From Thermotogaceae bacterium (GTDB taxonomy: Bacteria; Thermotogota; Thermotogae; B21-G9; HyVt-16): 64,000 nt of DNA. The position numbers and the translations under genes were made by a program. The notes beneath the pieces are model-generated. The model had not been told where the DNA came from. It saw only the letters and a program-made list of their open reading frames with translations, and made no database searches. The DNA lies in contig JARRBB010000012.1 in assembly GCA_029981435.1 (NCBI GenBank), positions 1 through 64,000 of the forward strand, in the 5' to 3' direction. Positions 37,890 to 48,893 of the stretch are shown here, piece by piece; positions within the stretch are counted from its first letter, which is position 1; each line of letters opens with the position of its first letter.

Positions 37890-38729
37890 TCACTCAACCC
37901 TCTTCAAGACCTTTGAAATTATTTTTGCTATCTTCTGACCTGTCTTTTCGGCAATTTCAAGTACTTCTTCTGCTGTTAGGGGTTTTAAATCGTCTGGGAC
38001 GGCTCTATCTGTTATAGCTGATATTCCAAGCACTTTTATACCACCATGATTGGCTACTATCACTTCTGGTACTGTTGACATTCCTACGGCATCTGCTCCA
38101 AGGTGTCTCAACATTCGCAACTCTGCTGGAGTTTCAAAATTTGGCCCTGCAACTGCGACATAAACTCCTTCATATATCTTTATGCCTTCCTCTTTTGCAA
38201 CTTCATAAGCAAGTTTTGAGAGTTCTTTACTATAAGGTTCAGACATATCAGGAAAACGTGGTCCCCATTCTTCTACATTAGGGCCAATCAAAGGGTTATC
38301 TCCCATAAAATTGATATGGTCTGTTATTATCATCGGCACTCCCACATCAAATTCAGGATTAAGACCACCAGCTGCATTGGTTATAAAAAGATACTTCACT
38401 CCCAACAGCTGAAAAACTCTTATAGGAAAAGTTACTTCTTTCATTGAGTAACCTTCGTAATAATGAAAGCGTCCATTCATAGCTACAACATCTTTTCCAT
38501 ATATCTTTCCAAATATCAATTCTCCTTTATGACCCGGTGCAGTTGATACAGGAAAACCCGGAATTTCAGAATATTTCACCACAACAGGTTCTTGAATAGT
38601 GTCGGCGATCCCACCAAGTCCAGAACCCAGCACCACGGCAAATTTTGGTTTGGCCTTTATGCGTTCTTCTATATACGCTGTTGCCCTTTTTACTTTTTCA
38701 ACAAATTCCTTCAACTCATTCACCTCCAT
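37890..38729 (-). CDS. Purine-nucleoside phosphorylase (class I, PunA-like)
   Basis: VVLGSGLGGIADTI, FPVSTAPGHKGELIFG, NGRFHYYEGYSMKEVTFPIRV, TNAAGGLNPEFDVG, AGPNFETPAELRML. Confidence 0.95.
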   Translation of the reverse strand: MEVNELKEFVEKVKRATAYIEERIKAKPKFAVVLGSGLGGIADTIQEPVVVKYSEIPGFPVSTAPGHKGELIFGKIYGKDVVAMNGRFHYYEGYSMKEVTFPIRVFQLLGVKYLFITNAAGGLNPEFDVGVPMIITDHINFMGDNPLIGPNVEEWGPRFPDMSEPYSKELSKLAYEVAKEEGIKIYEGVYVAVAGPNFETPAELRMLRHLGADAVGMSTVPEVIVANHGGIKVLGISAITDRAVPDDLKPLTAEEVLEIAEKTGQKIAKIISKVLKRVE

Positions 38730-38736
38730 ATTTCAA

Positions 38737-39912
38737 TTATTTCATTATCAATCTTTTAAAGCTTTCACCATTTTTCAAATGCCCAACTTCAAAGATATCA
38801 GCCACCGTTTGACCAAGGTCCGCGAATGTTTTCCTTACACCTATGTACACATCTTCTTTGATATCATTTCCATAGACTAAAACAGGTACGATCTCCCTTG
38901 AATGATCGGTTGAAAGAGTTACCGGATCACATCCGTGATCTGCTGTTATAAACAATACATCTTCTGGAAGCATTCTGTTTATTATCGCATCAAGTTTTTC
39001 ATCAAAATATTCAAGCGCTTTCGCATACCCATAAGGATCGTTTCGATGTCCATATTTCATATCAAAATCTACAAGATTGGTAAAAATCAAGCATTTTTCT
39101 TTTTTTGTTTTCAAAGCTTCTATAGTTTTTTCGATGCCATCAGCATTATCAACGGTTTTCAGATGCGTAGTTATGCCTTTTCCAGCATAAAGATCGTATA
39201 TCTTACCTATTGCATGAACCGGTATTCCAGAGTTAACGAGTTTGTCAAGCAGAGTTTCTTCATCCGGTTTCAGTGAAAAGTCTTTTCTTCTTGCGGTTCT
39301 AACGTAATTCGGCCATTGACCAGTAAAAGGTCTTGCAATAACACGTGCTACTTTATGTCCTTTTTCGTTGAGAATCTGTCGGGCAATCTCACAATATTTG
39401 TACAGTTCTTCAACAGGTATTATTTCTTCTTTTGCCGCAATCTGAAAAACGCTGTCTGCAGAAGTATACACGATCAATGCACCTGTCTTTTCATGTTCGG
39501 GCCCTAATTCTTTTATTATCTCTGTTCCAGATGCTGGTTTATTGCCTATAACTTTTCTACCGGTTCGTTTCTCAAATTCATTTATTATATCTTCTGGAAA
39601 TCCATTTGGATATATTCTAAAAGGTTCTTTTATGATTATACCCGCGATTTCCCAATGACCTGTGGTGGAATCTTTGCCAATACTTGCTTCAAGCATTTTT
39701 CCATATGCGCCTATAACCTTCTCAGGATTTTTCGCACCTTCAAAATTGATTAATTTAGACAGTCCTAATCTTTCAAGATTAGGGATGTTCAAACCACCAA
39801 CAGCTTTTGCCATGTTCCCAAGAGTATTACTGCCTTTATCACCATACTTATCAGCATCAGGCATTTCACCGATTCCAAGACTATCGAGAACTATTATTAT
39901 CACTCTTCTCAT
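38737..39912 (-). CDS. deoB: Phosphopentomutase
   Basis: [57 protein letters not shown]. Confidence 0.96.
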   Translation of the reverse strand: MRRVIIIVLDSLGIGEMPDADKYGDKGSNTLGNMAKAVGGLNIPNLERLGLSKLINFEGAKNPEKVIGAYGKMLEASIGKDSTTGHWEIAGIIIKEPFRIYPNGFPEDIINEFEKRTGRKVIGNKPASGTEIIKELGPEHEKTGALIVYTSADSVFQIAAKEEIIPVEELYKYCEIARQILNEKGHKVARVIARPFTGQWPNYVRTARRKDFSLKPDEETLLDKLVNSGIPVHAIGKIYDLYAGKGITTHLKTVDNADGIEKTIEALKTKKEKCLIFTNLVDFDMKYGHRNDPYGYAKALEYFDEKLDAIINRMLPEDVLFITADHGCDPVTLSTDHSREIVPVLVYGNDIKEDVYIGVRKTFADLGQTVADIFEVGHLKNGESFKRLIMK

Positions 39913-39946
39913 TGATCAACACCTTCAAATTCTGACGGAATACAGA

Positions 39947-40495
39947 TCAACTCACCAACTCACCAAAGCTGAGTTCCCAGAAATTATTTGAGTGAACCGG
40001 TTTAAGGACATAAGCTGTGTCAAGACCTTTTCCGGTACCACCTGCAGAGACAACCCATTCTTTTGTACTCACAAGTCCTGCATCTGCAGCCATTATCGAA
40101 ATTTCAAAAGCAACTTTGGTGCCAGGACTAAAGATCTTCAAAGCAGTTGCCACTATATCAGTTGGATAAATTCCACCAAATTCTTTTCTCAATGCTCTAT
40201 CTATTCCTGCAAATAAATGTGTTGTAGTCAAAATTTTGTATCCTTTTTCAATCAATTTTTTCTTAATAGAAGGATCAAATTCATCTTTGTCGGGTTCTTT
40301 AAAACCAACTGAATGGGTAACAACTATCAATTGAACATCTGTACCATCGAGTAATTCAAGTGCTAATTCTGCACTTTTACCACGTGTAGATGGTATTATC
40401 AATTTCTTAGAAGGAAGCTTCCTGGCTTTTTCAATACAGAGTTCTAAAACCTTTCTTGTGTTCTCCTCTCCTCGGTTTTTAAAATATAAAACCAC
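39947..40495 (-). CDS. Stand-alone pyruvate-kinase C-terminal (alpha/beta) domain protein
   Basis: IIPSTRGKSAELALELL, VVTHSVGFKEP, SIMAADAGLVSTKEWVVSAGGTGKGLDTAYVLKP; no catalytic barrel. Confidence 0.8.
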   Translation of the reverse strand: MVLYFKNRGEENTRKVLELCIEKARKLPSKKLIIPSTRGKSAELALELLDGTDVQLIVVTHSVGFKEPDKDEFDPSIKKKLIEKGYKILTTTHLFAGIDRALRKEFGGIYPTDIVATALKIFSPGTKVAFEISIMAADAGLVSTKEWVVSAGGTGKGLDTAYVLKPVHSNNFWELSFGELVS

Positions 40496-40540
40496 AGGTA
40501 TCCTCTCCCTAACAGTTTATATTAAACAGCTTTTCAAACA

Positions 40541-42844
40541 TTAAATTATAAACTTCTTTATTATTTCATTCATCCTATCGGAAACCGCTGTTAATTCGGT
40601 AGCTATTTTCGCTAATTCTTCCATTGCTTTTGAACTTTCAGATACACTTGTGTTTACAGAATCAATCAGTGAATAAACGTTTTCAAATTCATCGGCTATT
40701 CTGATAGAAGTTTCACTTACTTCTTCTATACTTTGGTTTTGTTGTTCTATATAAGCTATAAAATCACCTACAAGCTTAGCAAAGTTTTCAAAAGTGTCAA
40801 CAAGTTTTTCCACGTTATCGATGCTCTGATCTGATATCTCGGTTACTTCCGTAACTTTGCTTATTCCATCATTTACAACTTCTGTAACTTCTTTTGTTCT
40901 TTCAACAATGTTTTTCAAAAGATTTGAAATATTTTCAGCGGCTTTATTGGATTCCTCAGCCAGTTTTCTTATCTCATCAGCGACAACTGCAAAACCTCTT
41001 CCGGCCTCCCCAGCACGGGCAGCTTCTATCGCGGCATTCAAAGCTAAAAGATTCGTTTGCTCGGCTATAGAACTTATTATTTCAACGAAATCTTCTATTT
41101 GCCCAACTGTCTGGTCAAGTTGGTTTATTTCCTGGGCACTTTTTTCTATAACTTTTATTGTTTCATCAATAACTTTATTGCTTTCAAGAAGTTGCCTTTC
41201 AGTTTCCTTAGCTAGTTTCTGTGATTGATTAGATCTGTCAGTGATTTTGCTCGCAGTTTTTTGGATATCTGAACTCTTCTCTCTCAGTTTTTGCATTTCT
41301 TGAGCAGTTCTTCTTAGTTCCATGACAGAATTTTCAATTGCAGTTCTTATATTTCCAACGCTCGCTGCAACTTCTTGCATCGAAGCCGAGTTTTCCTCAA
41401 TCGATGCACTAACATTTTCAGCCTGCGAAGTTAAAGAATTAGCAGTCTCTTTAGTGTTGATTATCATTTGCTTCAAGCTATTTAGCATTTCTGCAAAAGC
41501 ATTTTGAAGTTGTCCGAATTGATCTTTTCTCTTGGTAGTTTCAACTGAAATTGATAGATCGCCAGCCGAAACCTTTTGTGCAACACCGGTAAGTGTTTTA
41601 AGAGTACTTGTGAAATTAATTGTAAGAAACATCCCACCTATAAGTATGGTAACTCCGAGTAATGTCAGGAAGACATAAAGACTTTTTACAATATTTTTGA
41701 AAGACTCTTCCACTTTTTCTGTCGATTTTCTAGCGGAATTTATACTCTGACTTTGCTTGGAAGATTGGGAAGACATTAAATCATCAATTTTAGCGTGTAT
41801 TTTTGATTTTAATTCTTCTAAATCACTCACAATTAAAGTGGAAATTTCAGAGAGTATTTTGTTTCTATTTTCATTTATTTCTTTAGCTCTGTTATTCAGA
41901 TTATTCAGAGTGCTCTGTAGATTCGCTATATCTGAATCCAGAGAAATTAAATTCTCAACCTTAGATATATATAAACCAACAAGATTATCTAAAAACTTCA
42001 GTTCAACTGGATTTGTGAGTCCCATTGACATTTTCAGATTCATGTCAATAAAACTTTTCAAGTCTTCCTGTTCTTTTTTCAACTTCTCCATATTTGTATT
42101 TATAACTTCTTTGGTCTTGAAAACCAGTATTTCCAGAACATAGCTTTTCATTCTGTTCAGTCTTGCCATATGCATGGAGAAGGATTGGAAGGTCTTTGAA
42201 TCAAACATACTCTCAATTTCAGGTAAAGACAACGAAGAAAAATCTATTCTCTTAATCTCCGAATCTATCTCTTGCAAGATTTCATCGTTGATCTGGATAT
42301 TACTATACTTTTGTGATAATTCATTTACAGTTACCTTTATCTCTTCAATCTTTTGTTCGTTTTTTTGGAAAAGTCTTTCTCTTTCTTGAGTAAGTTTTGA
42401 AAGTTTAGAAGAGTACGATTGCATATCATTAGCAACATTTTCAAGATCTTTTTCATATTTTATAAAATCTTTCTGGTAATTCACAAGTTTATTTAAAATG
42501 TTTTGAAACTCATCGAGATTTTCTGCTGGAATCATTACAGAACTTAGTTTCGGCTTTATAGCAGACAATTCATTTTCAATTTCCTCTTTTCTTGAATTCA
42601 CTGAATTCTCTTCACGATGGAAAGGTATTTCGAGTGTCTTAGAAAATAAATCATCGATTTGACCAGAAATTTCATGTATTTTCGACAGATCAGCAATTGA
42701 TTTTTCTACATCTTCAAACGAGGTTCTCAGCTCTTTATGAGATAGATCAACGGAGTTCTTTATACTGAGGAAAACGAAGGTCATGATTCCCAGAGCTGCT
42801 GCAATTATCACAAAAACAAGGGCTATCTTCAATCCTACTCTCAT
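40541..42844 (-). CDS. Methyl-accepting chemotaxis protein
   Basis: Two TM segments, HAMP, signalling hairpin [45 protein letters not shown]. Confidence 0.95.
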   Translation of the reverse strand: MRVGLKIALVFVIIAAALGIMTFVFLSIKNSVDLSHKELRTSFEDVEKSIADLSKIHEISGQIDDLFSKTLEIPFHREENSVNSRKEEIENELSAIKPKLSSVMIPAENLDEFQNILNKLVNYQKDFIKYEKDLENVANDMQSYSSKLSKLTQERERLFQKNEQKIEEIKVTVNELSQKYSNIQINDEILQEIDSEIKRIDFSSLSLPEIESMFDSKTFQSFSMHMARLNRMKSYVLEILVFKTKEVINTNMEKLKKEQEDLKSFIDMNLKMSMGLTNPVELKFLDNLVGLYISKVENLISLDSDIANLQSTLNNLNNRAKEINENRNKILSEISTLIVSDLEELKSKIHAKIDDLMSSQSSKQSQSINSARKSTEKVEESFKNIVKSLYVFLTLLGVTILIGGMFLTINFTSTLKTLTGVAQKVSAGDLSISVETTKRKDQFGQLQNAFAEMLNSLKQMIINTKETANSLTSQAENVSASIEENSASMQEVAASVGNIRTAIENSVMELRRTAQEMQKLREKSSDIQKTASKITDRSNQSQKLAKETERQLLESNKVIDETIKVIEKSAQEINQLDQTVGQIEDFVEIISSIAEQTNLLALNAAIEAARAGEAGRGFAVVADEIRKLAEESNKAAENISNLLKNIVERTKEVTEVVNDGISKVTEVTEISDQSIDNVEKLVDTFENFAKLVGDFIAYIEQQNQSIEEVSETSIRIADEFENVYSLIDSVNTSVSESSKAMEELAKIATELTAVSDRMNEIIKKFII

Positions 42845-42869
42845 CTCAATCCCCCTCTTTTATAAATTT

Positions 42870-43466
42870 TTACTCAACCAATGTTTCAGAAATAATTTCT
42901 AATAAACTGCTTAAACCCTCTTTGGTTACTCCTGAAAACAAAACCAGTCTGTATTCACCATATTTCATTAAGGTATTTTCAAAAAGTTCTAATTGTTTTC
43001 TGCGCTCACTTCTTTTAACTTTATCGGCTTTTGTTAGAACGACTGTAAAAGGAATATTATTAACTTGTATCCATTGCAACATTTGTAAATCAGCTGGTTG
43101 AGGTTCGTGCCTTATATCCATCAATAGAAAACACATTGATACTCTTCTGGTTTTGAAATAATGTTCTATCAATATTGACCAACGTTCTTTTTCAGCTTTT
43201 GATACTTTTGCATACCCATATCCCGGAAGATCTACAAAATAAAACTGTTTGTTTACAAGATAAAAGTTTATTGAACGTGTTTTACCTGGTTTAGAACTTA
43301 CTTTGGCAATTTTTCGATTGAATAAAACATTCAGTAACGTTGACTTTCCAACGTTAGAACGGCCAGCAAAAGCTATTTCTGATTTCACAGGTTGCGGAAA
43401 AAAATCTGGATCGTAAACTGTTGAAACAAGCTCAACACTTCTTATTAACAACACTATCAACTCCAC
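42870..43466 (-). CDS. engB: Ribosome biogenesis GTP-binding protein EngB/YsxC
   Basis: EIAFAGRSNVGKSTLLN, SKPGKTRSINFY, DLPGYGYAKVS, LTKADK. Overlaps the 3' end of lon; exact start uncertain. Confidence 0.93.
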   Translation of the reverse strand: MELIVLLIRSVELVSTVYDPDFFPQPVKSEIAFAGRSNVGKSTLLNVLFNRKIAKVSSKPGKTRSINFYLVNKQFYFVDLPGYGYAKVSKAEKERWSILIEHYFKTRRVSMCFLLMDIRHEPQPADLQMLQWIQVNNIPFTVVLTKADKVKRSERRKQLELFENTLMKYGEYRLVLFSGVTKEGLSSLLEIISETLVE

Positions 43467-45819
43467 TAAGAGCTATCTTTATAACTTCTTCGATATCGTC
43501 AACCAGATTTATTTTCACTTTTTTTAGAATCTCCTCCGGGATTTTTTGCAAATCTTTTTTATTTTTTGAAGGGATTATTATTTCTTTTATACCGCTTCTT
43601 AGAGCAGCGAGTACTTTTTCTCTAATTCCGCCTACCGGAAGAACCCTACCTCTAAGGGTTATTTCTCCGGTCATCGCTAAATCATTTCTAACTGGAACGT
43701 TTCGAATCGCTGAAAGCAAACTCGTTACGATAGTAACCCCTGCTGAAGGGCCGTCTTTGGGAACAGCACCTTCGGGAACATGAATATGTATATCGTGAGA
43801 ATTAAAAAATTGGGGTTCGGTTTCTTCGCACAATTTTCTCACAACGCTTATGGCTATCTGGGCCGATTCTTTCATAACATCTCCAAGTTGACCGGTGAGT
43901 ATTAAAGCACCCTTTCCAGGTATGATAGCACTTTCGATTTGTAAAATTGTTCCACCTATGGGTGTCCACGCCATGCCGGTTGCAACACCCACCTCAGGTC
44001 TATCGAGAATTTCATCCTCCAAAAAGCGAGGAATTCCAAGCATTTTTTCTAAAAGTTTCGGTGTAACTTTTACCGTTTCGATTTTTTCAGTCAGTATTTT
44101 TAACGCTATTTTCCTGAAAAGTCTTGATAATTCCCGATAAAGATTTCTCACACCTGCTTCTTTGGTATATTTTGATATTAAATCTATTAAAGCTTTTTCC
44201 TGAATAGTTATTTTATATTTCTCGAGTCCATGCTCTCTCATCAGTCTTGGAATCAAGTATTTTTTTGCGATCATAATTTTTTCAAGATCTGTATACCCAG
44301 GAATTTCTATTATCTCCATTCTATCTAACAACGCAGAAGGAATGGAATAAGTTACATTCGCAGTTGTTACAAAAATCACATCAGAGAGGTCAAAAGATAA
44401 TTCAAGATAATGATCAACAAAGTTGCTGTTTTGTTCTGGATCTAAGACTTCGAGCAATGCAGAAGCTGGATCCCCTTGAAAACTCATACCCATTTTATCT
44501 ATCTCATCAAGCAAAATCACAGGATTTTTACTCCCTGCCTGCCTGAGTAGTTGAATTATCCTTCCTGGTAAAGCACCAACGTAAGTTCTCCGATGCCCTC
44601 TTATTTCAGCTTCATCTCTTAGTCCCCCAAGAGACATTCTGACAAATTTTCGATTCATGGCTCTTGCAAGCGAGCGACCAAGGGAGGTTTTCCCTACCCC
44701 TGGAGGACCGACAAGGCAAAGAATAGGTGATTTAAGGTTGTTCGAAATTTTTCTCACGGCGAGAAATTCTAAAATTCTTTCTTTGACTTCTTCAAGCCCA
44801 TAGTGATCTTCGTCAAGAATTTTTTGTGCAAGGTCTATATCAAATGTGTCTTGAGTAGTTTTACTCCAAGGTAAATTCAATATCCAGTCAAGATATGTTC
44901 TTATAACATTAGCTTCAGCTGAGTATGGTGACATCATCGATAAACGTTCCAGTTCATTTTTAGCTTTATCTTTGACATACTTAGGTGCGTTAAGTTTTTC
45001 AATTTTATTTCTCAACTGTGCAATTTCTGTATCTTCATTTTCGCCACTTAACTCTTCCTGTATAGCTCTCAACTTTTCTTTCAGATAAAATTCCCTTTGT
45101 GATTTCTCTATACTGCTTTTTACTCTCTCATTTATCTTTTCTTCAAGTTTTAGTAATTGAAGTTCGTTATCAAGCATCTGGAGGATTTTTTCTAACCTAT
45201 TTTTGGGATGAAGTTCTTGAAGCAGTCTGATTTTTTCATTGAATTTACCAGGTATAACTGAAGCAACCATATCGGCGAATTGTTCAGGATCATCGATTTC
45301 CTCGAGTGGAAAAGCGATTTCTTTTGGTATGGCTTGTGTCATCTCCACATACTGTTCGAACAACTCTTTAACTTTTCGCATCAAAGCTTCCAGATATTTT
45401 GTTTTTCTGTATTTTACCTCGAGCGGTTCTATTTTGAAAAGCAAGATATTTTTCTTTCTCACATTTTCCTTTAAAATCCCTCTTTTTAAAATTTCCACTA
45501 GTACTTTAAGACTTCCATCGGGGTTTTTAAATATCTGAATGATCTGTGCAATTACTCCAAATTCGATCAGATCATTTGCCCGTGGATTTTCAACATCAGG
45601 ATTTTTTTGCCACGAAAGAAAGACCAATCTGCTGGTTTTGTCAAGGGAATACTCCACAGCAGAAAGGGTTACATCCCTTTCAGCTATAAACGGTAAAACA
45701 GCACCCGGAAACATTACGGGACCATCTCTTAAAGCTATAACTGGAAGAACCTCTGGTATATCTATTTGTTCTTGTTCGCTTATAAACTCATCTATTTTTG
45801 ATGTTTTCATAAAAGTCAC
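43432..45819 (-). CDS. lon: ATP-dependent Lon protease
   Basis: CLVGPPGVGKTSLGRSLARAMNRKFVRMSLGG, HVPEGAVPKDGPSAGVT catalytic region, LPVGGIREKVLAA. Confidence 0.97.
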   Translation of the reverse strand: MTFMKTSKIDEFISEQEQIDIPEVLPVIALRDGPVMFPGAVLPFIAERDVTLSAVEYSLDKTSRLVFLSWQKNPDVENPRANDLIEFGVIAQIIQIFKNPDGSLKVLVEILKRGILKENVRKKNILLFKIEPLEVKYRKTKYLEALMRKVKELFEQYVEMTQAIPKEIAFPLEEIDDPEQFADMVASVIPGKFNEKIRLLQELHPKNRLEKILQMLDNELQLLKLEEKINERVKSSIEKSQREFYLKEKLRAIQEELSGENEDTEIAQLRNKIEKLNAPKYVKDKAKNELERLSMMSPYSAEANVIRTYLDWILNLPWSKTTQDTFDIDLAQKILDEDHYGLEEVKERILEFLAVRKISNNLKSPILCLVGPPGVGKTSLGRSLARAMNRKFVRMSLGGLRDEAEIRGHRRTYVGALPGRIIQLLRQAGSKNPVILLDEIDKMGMSFQGDPASALLEVLDPEQNSNFVDHYLELSFDLSDVIFVTTANVTYSIPSALLDRMEIIEIPGYTDLEKIMIAKKYLIPRLMREHGLEKYKITIQEKALIDLISKYTKEAGVRNLYRELSRLFRKIALKILTEKIETVKVTPKLLEKMLGIPRFLEDEILDRPEVGVATGMAWTPIGGTILQIESAIIPGKGALILTGQLGDVMKESAQIAISVVRKLCEETEPQFFNSHDIHIHVPEGAVPKDGPSAGVTIVTSLLSAIRNVPVRNDLAMTGEITLRGRVLPVGGIREKVLAALRSGIKEIIIPSKNKKDLQKIPEEILKKVKINLVDDIEEVIKIALSGVDSVVNKKC

Positions 45820-46261
45820 CTCTTAAAAATCTCTTCTCATAATTTTTGCCTTTAAAAGTTATCATCAATTTTCGCATCATATTGTCAATAAACTCTATTT
45901 TTACTTTCAAAAATCCGTCTTTCCATGTTGATTCAATTATACCAGGCCACTCAATTATTGTAACACCGTCTTTGGGATACAAAAATTCTTCTAAACCTGC
46001 TTCTATAAATTCATCAATATTATTCAATCGATAGAGATCCATATGATATATTTTGAGTTTTCCAGAGTATATATTCAATATGGTGAAAGTAGGACTGCTT
46101 ACCATGTTCATATCTATATCAATAGAAAGGGCAAGACCTTTAACGAATGTAGTCTTGCCCGAACCAAGTTCACCTTCTAAAAATATCAAATCACCTCTTC
46201 TTAAGCCTGTACCAAATTTCTTCGCAAACTCTATTAGGTCATTTTCACTCATCAAATTCAT
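45788..46261 (-). CDS. tsaE: tRNA threonylcarbamoyladenosine biosynthesis protein TsaE
   Basis: LEGELGSGKTTFVKGL, SSPTFTILNIY, HMDLYRL, IIEWPG. Confidence 0.93.
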   Translation of the reverse strand: MNLMSENDLIEFAKKFGTGLRRGDLIFLEGELGSGKTTFVKGLALSIDIDMNMVSSPTFTILNIYSGKLKIYHMDLYRLNNIDEFIEAGLEEFLYPKDGVTIIEWPGIIESTWKDGFLKVKIEFIDNMMRKLMITFKGKNYEKRFLRGDFYENIKNR

Positions 46262-46263
46262 TG

Positions 46264-47733
46264 TTATTGCCAGTTCTTTGATCTTTCCACCGCCTTTTTC
46301 CATTTCATGTATTTTGCTATTAACGATTCATCTGTGATTGGATGAAAGTCTTTATCTACCTTTCTTAACCTCTTTAAATCTTCCAGACTCCATATTCCTG
46401 CTTTTATACCTGCCGAAACAGCAGCACCAAGCGCTGTGGATTCCATATTTTTGGGCCTTGAAACTTTTACATCCAACAAATTTGCTTGCAACTGCATCAC
46501 AAAATCGTTTTTACTGACTCCACCATCAACTCTCAATTCTTTGATTTTCAAATCGCATTCATCTATCATTATATCAATTACTTCAGTAACACTGTAAGCG
46601 ATCGACTCAAGTATTGCTCTTACAAGATGAGCTCTACCTGTATCCCTCGTCATTCCAATAAACAGAGCTCTGGCTTTTGGATCCCAGTGAGGAGCACCCA
46701 GACCAGTAAAAGCACCAACAAAATAAACGTTTCCACTGTCTTTAATTGAGCGAGCTAATGCCTCTGTTTGAGCTGCATTCTCAACAAGCCCTATTTGTTT
46801 CGCCCATTCAACAAGTGTTCCACAGTTGAAAATACTTCCTTCAAGTGCATAGGTAACTTTATCATTCAATTTCCAACCAACTGTAGTTATCAAATCCTTG
46901 GACGATATGATTTTTTCACCTGTATTGGCAAGAACAAAGGCACCAGTACCGTAAGTTGATTTCACCATTCCTTCTTCAAAACACATCTGTCCAAACAGAG
47001 CCGCTTGCTGATCGCCAAGAACTGAATAAATAGGAGGTCCAAATTTTGAGGTGCCGAAATCATCTATACTTTCCTTTATTTCTGGTAAGATTTCTTTCCT
47101 TATACCAAAAATTTCAAGAAGTTCTTCATCCCATTTAAGAGTTTTTAGGTTAAAAAGCATCGTTCGTGAAGCGTTGGAAACATCTGTAAAATGATTATGT
47201 TCTTTTGTCAAGTTGTATATTAAAAACGAATCTATATTTCCAACAATCAGATCACCTTCTTCGAATGCTTGCCTTACTGTGTCCACATTTTTTAAAAGCC
47301 ACTCAATTTTTGTAGCTGAAAAATACGGGTCTACAGGAAGACCTGTTTTCTCTTTTATGATCTGGCTATAGCCCAATTCTTTAAGCTCTTCACATCTTCT
47401 GGTAGTTCTTCTACACTGCCAGACGATCGCGTTATAAAGGGGTTCTCCGGTTTTTTTACTCCAAGCAACTGTAGTTTCACGTTGATTGGTAATACCTATC
47501 GCATAAATATCAGAAATATTGATACTGGATTTTTCAATAATCTCATTTATAACTTCATTGACTGTATTAAGTATTTCAAGTGGATCATGTTCAACCCAAC
47601 CAGATTTTGGATATATTTGTTTGAATGGTTTTTGGGAAATTGCTTTTATTTCACCCAATTCATCAATTAACAGTGCACGAGTGCTCGATGTTCCTTGGTC
47701 AATTGCTAACAAGTACACAACTATCCCTCCCAA
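46264..47733 (-). CDS. glpK: Glycerol kinase
   Basis: LLAIDQGTSSTRALLID, GITNQRETTVAWSKKTGEPLYNAIVWQCRRT, KSTYGTGAFVLANTGE, FVGAFTGLGAPHWDP. Confidence 0.96.
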   Translation of the reverse strand: MGGIVVYLLAIDQGTSSTRALLIDELGEIKAISQKPFKQIYPKSGWVEHDPLEILNTVNEVINEIIEKSSINISDIYAIGITNQRETTVAWSKKTGEPLYNAIVWQCRRTTRRCEELKELGYSQIIKEKTGLPVDPYFSATKIEWLLKNVDTVRQAFEEGDLIVGNIDSFLIYNLTKEHNHFTDVSNASRTMLFNLKTLKWDEELLEIFGIRKEILPEIKESIDDFGTSKFGPPIYSVLGDQQAALFGQMCFEEGMVKSTYGTGAFVLANTGEKIISSKDLITTVGWKLNDKVTYALEGSIFNCGTLVEWAKQIGLVENAAQTEALARSIKDSGNVYFVGAFTGLGAPHWDPKARALFIGMTRDTGRAHLVRAILESIAYSVTEVIDIMIDECDLKIKELRVDGGVSKNDFVMQLQANLLDVKVSRPKNMESTALGAAVSAGIKAGIWSLEDLKRLRKVDKDFHPITDESLIAKYMKWKKAVERSKNWQ

Positions 47734-47739
47734 GACGTA

Positions 47740-48474
47740 TTATTTTCTTTCGAAATCTATCCTAACTCTCAATCCATTTAGTTCAGATGTTCGAGGAGAT
47801 GCCCTTAATTTGAGTATATTTCTCACAGCTATGTCAGCAAGAATTGGGTTAGGTGCATTTATAACATTGACGATGGTTACCCTTCCATCTTTACCTATGT
47901 TTATCTGGACTATAACTTCTCCTCTAAGCGATTTTGCGGTGTTGGTATCGACGCTTTTTAATTTCAGCTGATAGTCATTTTGAAGGTCCTTTAGAACTGT
48001 TGTAAAATTAGGGATTCCAATTTTTGCAAGTTCTTCAAAAGCTATAATTTTTTCCTGAGAGGTCTCTTCAAATTCTATTCGTTTTTCAGAAAATCCTGTT
48101 TTTTTATTTACTCCTGATCTTAAAGACTCAAAAACATTTTCATCGTTTGTTATACCCGAACCGGGATTTAAAAACTCTTTGGGGCTTGTTGAGTATATTT
48201 TTGAATTATCTTTTTTAGGAAAACTGTATTCACTTAATGCTTTTATAATAGGATCTTCATTCACAGATTCTGTTGACTGTTGAATGTTATCTTCGGCTTT
48301 TTGTAAAGAGTCTACGCTTCTTTTTGTTTCAGTAGTTTCTATTTGCGAAACGATTTTGATATTCACAGGATTATTTTCCGGGATCGAAAATGGTTCATTT
48401 ATATTTGGAAGTATGAAAGCAAATAATACAAAGTTTATCATAAAAGATAGAAACATGGAAAAGATCGATCTCAT
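47740..48474 (-). CDS. TonB-family energy transducer
   Basis: Single N-terminal TM, long linker, TonB C-domain (GEVIVQINIGKDGRVTIVNVINAPNPILADIAVRNILKLRASP). Confidence 0.82.
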   Translation of the reverse strand: MRSIFSMFLSFMINFVLFAFILPNINEPFSIPENNPVNIKIVSQIETTETKRSVDSLQKAEDNIQQSTESVNEDPIIKALSEYSFPKKDNSKIYSTSPKEFLNPGSGITNDENVFESLRSGVNKKTGFSEKRIEFEETSQEKIIAFEELAKIGIPNFTTVLKDLQNDYQLKLKSVDTNTAKSLRGEVIVQINIGKDGRVTIVNVINAPNPILADIAVRNILKLRASPRTSELNGLRVRIDFERK

Positions 48475-48476
48475 GT

Positions 48477-48890
48477 CTATTTTTCGATCTCCTTTACACT
48501 TATCTTCAAATCAGTGATTTTATAAGCTCTAAATATATCCATAATCCTTACTACAATACCATAATGTGCTGTTTTATCAGCAGTTATATAAGCCGTATTC
48601 GTCCTCTGAGTGCTCAGATATTTTTCTATTTCATAATTCAAATCATTTATAGATATTCTCTTTCCGTTAAAATATATTCTATCATCAGAATCTATACTTA
48701 CTATCAACCTTTTTTCTTGTATTGTTTCCGATACTCCTGTTTGAGCTTCTGGTAAATTTATTTCTATTGCTTTTTCTTCAATAACAAAAGTTGTAGTAAG
48801 AACAAAGAAAAGTAATAAAAGAAAAATAACATCGATCAAAGGTGTTATCTCTATTACTATTGATTGCAATCGAGCATTTCTACGTTTCAT
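48477..48890 (-). CDS. exbD: ExbD/TolR-family biopolymer transport protein
   Basis: ITPLIDVIFLLLLFFVLTTTF; KAIEINLPEA. Confidence 0.92.
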   Translation of the reverse strand: MKRRNARLQSIVIEITPLIDVIFLLLLFFVLTTTFVIEEKAIEINLPEAQTGVSETIQEKRLIVSIDSDDRIYFNGKRISINDLNYEIEKYLSTQRTNTAYITADKTAHYGIVVRIMDIFRAYKITDLKISVKEIEK

Positions 48891-48893
48891 TTT

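Noticed and set aside
42870-43466. engB/lon overlap considered as evidence of a frameshift
   Set aside because: Both proteins are full length with conserved motifs; short same-strand overlap with a downstream alternative start is ordinary in compact genomes.
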